A DNA stretch of 5,537 nucleotides from Chloroflexota bacterium (GTDB lineage: Bacteria > Chloroflexota > UBA6077 > JACQUR01): NCBI GenBank assembly GCA_016210245.1, contig JACQUR010000519.1:1-5537 (forward strand), given 5' to 3'. The position numbers were made by a program, and so were the translations under genes. Under the pieces are notes generated by a model that did not search any database, was not told the DNA's origin, and was given only the letters and a program-made list of their open reading frames with translations. Positions 4,972 through 5,537 of this stretch are shown here, piece after piece (positions within the stretch are counted from its first letter, which is position 1; every line of letters begins with the position of its first letter).

Positions 4972-5537
4972 CTAACCACTCCGGTAGCGGTTGGTGATCG
5001 GCAGGCGGCGGTCGCGGCCGAAGGCGCGGGGGGTGATCTTCACCCCGGGGGGCGCCTGGCGGCGCTTGTACTCGGACAGGTCCACCATGCGGATCACCCG
5101 CTGCACCGTGGCCGGGTCGAAGCCCAGGGCCACGATCTCCTGGTAGCTCCGGTCCTCCTCCACGTAGGCGCGCAGGATCGGGTCGAGCACCTCGTAGGGC
5201 GGGAGACTATCCTGGTCGCGCTGATCGGGGCGCAGCTCGGCCGAGGGCGGCTTTTCCAGGACGCTCTGCGGAACGGGCGGGCGCGGGCCGAGGGTGTTGC
5301 GGTAGCGCGCCACCTCGTAGACCAGCGTCTTGGGCACGTCCTTGATGACCGCGAATCCACCGGCCATGTCGCCGTACAGGGTGGCGTAACCGGTCGCCAT
5401 CTCGCTCTTGTTGCCCGTGGTCAGCACCAGCCAGCCAAACTTGTTGGAGAGCGCCATCAGGATGGTGCCGCGGATGCGCGCCTGGATGTTCTCCTCGGCC
5501 ACGTTCGGCTGAGTGCCCCGGAACTGCTCGGCCAGCA
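4972..5537 (-). CDS. nadE: NAD+ synthetase, C-terminal part (probably glutamine-dependent), 5' end outside the window
   Basis: NadE makes NAD+ from deamido-NAD+, ATP and an ammonia source, the last step of NAD biosynthesis, in the cytoplasm. The frame is open to the window edge, giving 188 C-terminal residues (the fragment begins LAEQFRGTQPNVAEENIQ). Synthetase-domain hallmarks are ENIQARIRG, the nucleotide-site stretch TTGNKSEMATGYATLYGD, then MAGGFAVIKDVPKTLVY, and a PPSAELRPDQRDQDSLPPYE loop. The long C-terminal extension after YEVLDPILRAYVEE and the family style suggest the two-domain, glutaminase-fused form, but that domain is outside the window. It ends with TAG at 4974-4972, 3 bases from the palindrome. 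It is convergent with the nitrate genes, so it belongs to a separate transcription unit and is unlikely to share their role. Confidence 0.93.
   Translation of the reverse strand, partial: LAEQFRGTQPNVAEENIQARIRGTILMALSNKFGWLVLTTGNKSEMATGYATLYGDMAGGFAVIKDVPKTLVYEVARYRNTLGPRPPVPQSVLEKPPSAELRPDQRDQDSLPPYEVLDPILRAYVEEDRSYQEIVALGFDPATVQRVIRMVDLSEYKRRQAPPGVKITPRAFGRDRRLPITNRYRSG

Noticed and set aside
1..5537. tRNA, rRNA, CRISPR array or transposase
   Set aside because: No cloverleaf, no regularly spaced repeat-spacer pattern and no transposase-like protein were seen on either strand.

Overview
The window is GC-rich bacterial DNA. It carries the 3' end of a respiratory nitrate reductase operon and a run of accessory genes on the + strand, which meet a convergent, truncated NAD+ synthetase gene on the - strand. 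The gene content (narI-narK, a DoxX/DoxD-like membrane protein, a TDT/SLAC1 transporter, a bicupin, glutamine-dependent-type NadE) and the TTTTGGA heptamer repeats suggest a Chloroflexota-type organism. That placement is an inference from gene style, not something the sequence proves.

Layout: 2-535 is the end of narI (cytochrome b subunit, all four heme-ligand histidines visible). 534-686 holds two oppositely oriented heptamer-repeat tracts around the ribosome binding site and start of narK. 641-2050 is narK, a nitrate/nitrite MFS transporter with both family signature motifs and both substrate arginines, plus a long non-membrane C-terminal tail. Its stop overlaps the GTG start of a DoxX-like gene (2047-2694). 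After 11 bases comes a ten-helix TDT/SLAC1 transporter (2706-3821), whose base composition is visibly less GC-rich than its neighbours. The 289-base gap 3822-4110 is not blank. It contains a second copy of the narK tail/doxX start junction, joined to a second copy of the doxX end/tehA start junction, with the body of doxX missing. The bicupin gene (4111-4893) follows, then a 66-base perfect palindrome (4903-4968) in the convergent gap, then nadE (4972-5537, minus strand, 5' end outside the window).

How the parts fit: NarI passes quinol electrons to the nitrate reductase and NarK moves nitrate and/or nitrite. The DoxX-like protein may feed or sense the quinone pool, and the SLAC1-type protein is a candidate second anion pathway. 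The bicupin has one intact and one degenerate metal site and no assignable reaction. The most notable structure is the scar at 3822-4030, which reads as the remains of a tandem duplication of narK-tail/doxX/tehA followed by deletions, leaving duplicated translation signals in frame ahead of the bicupin.
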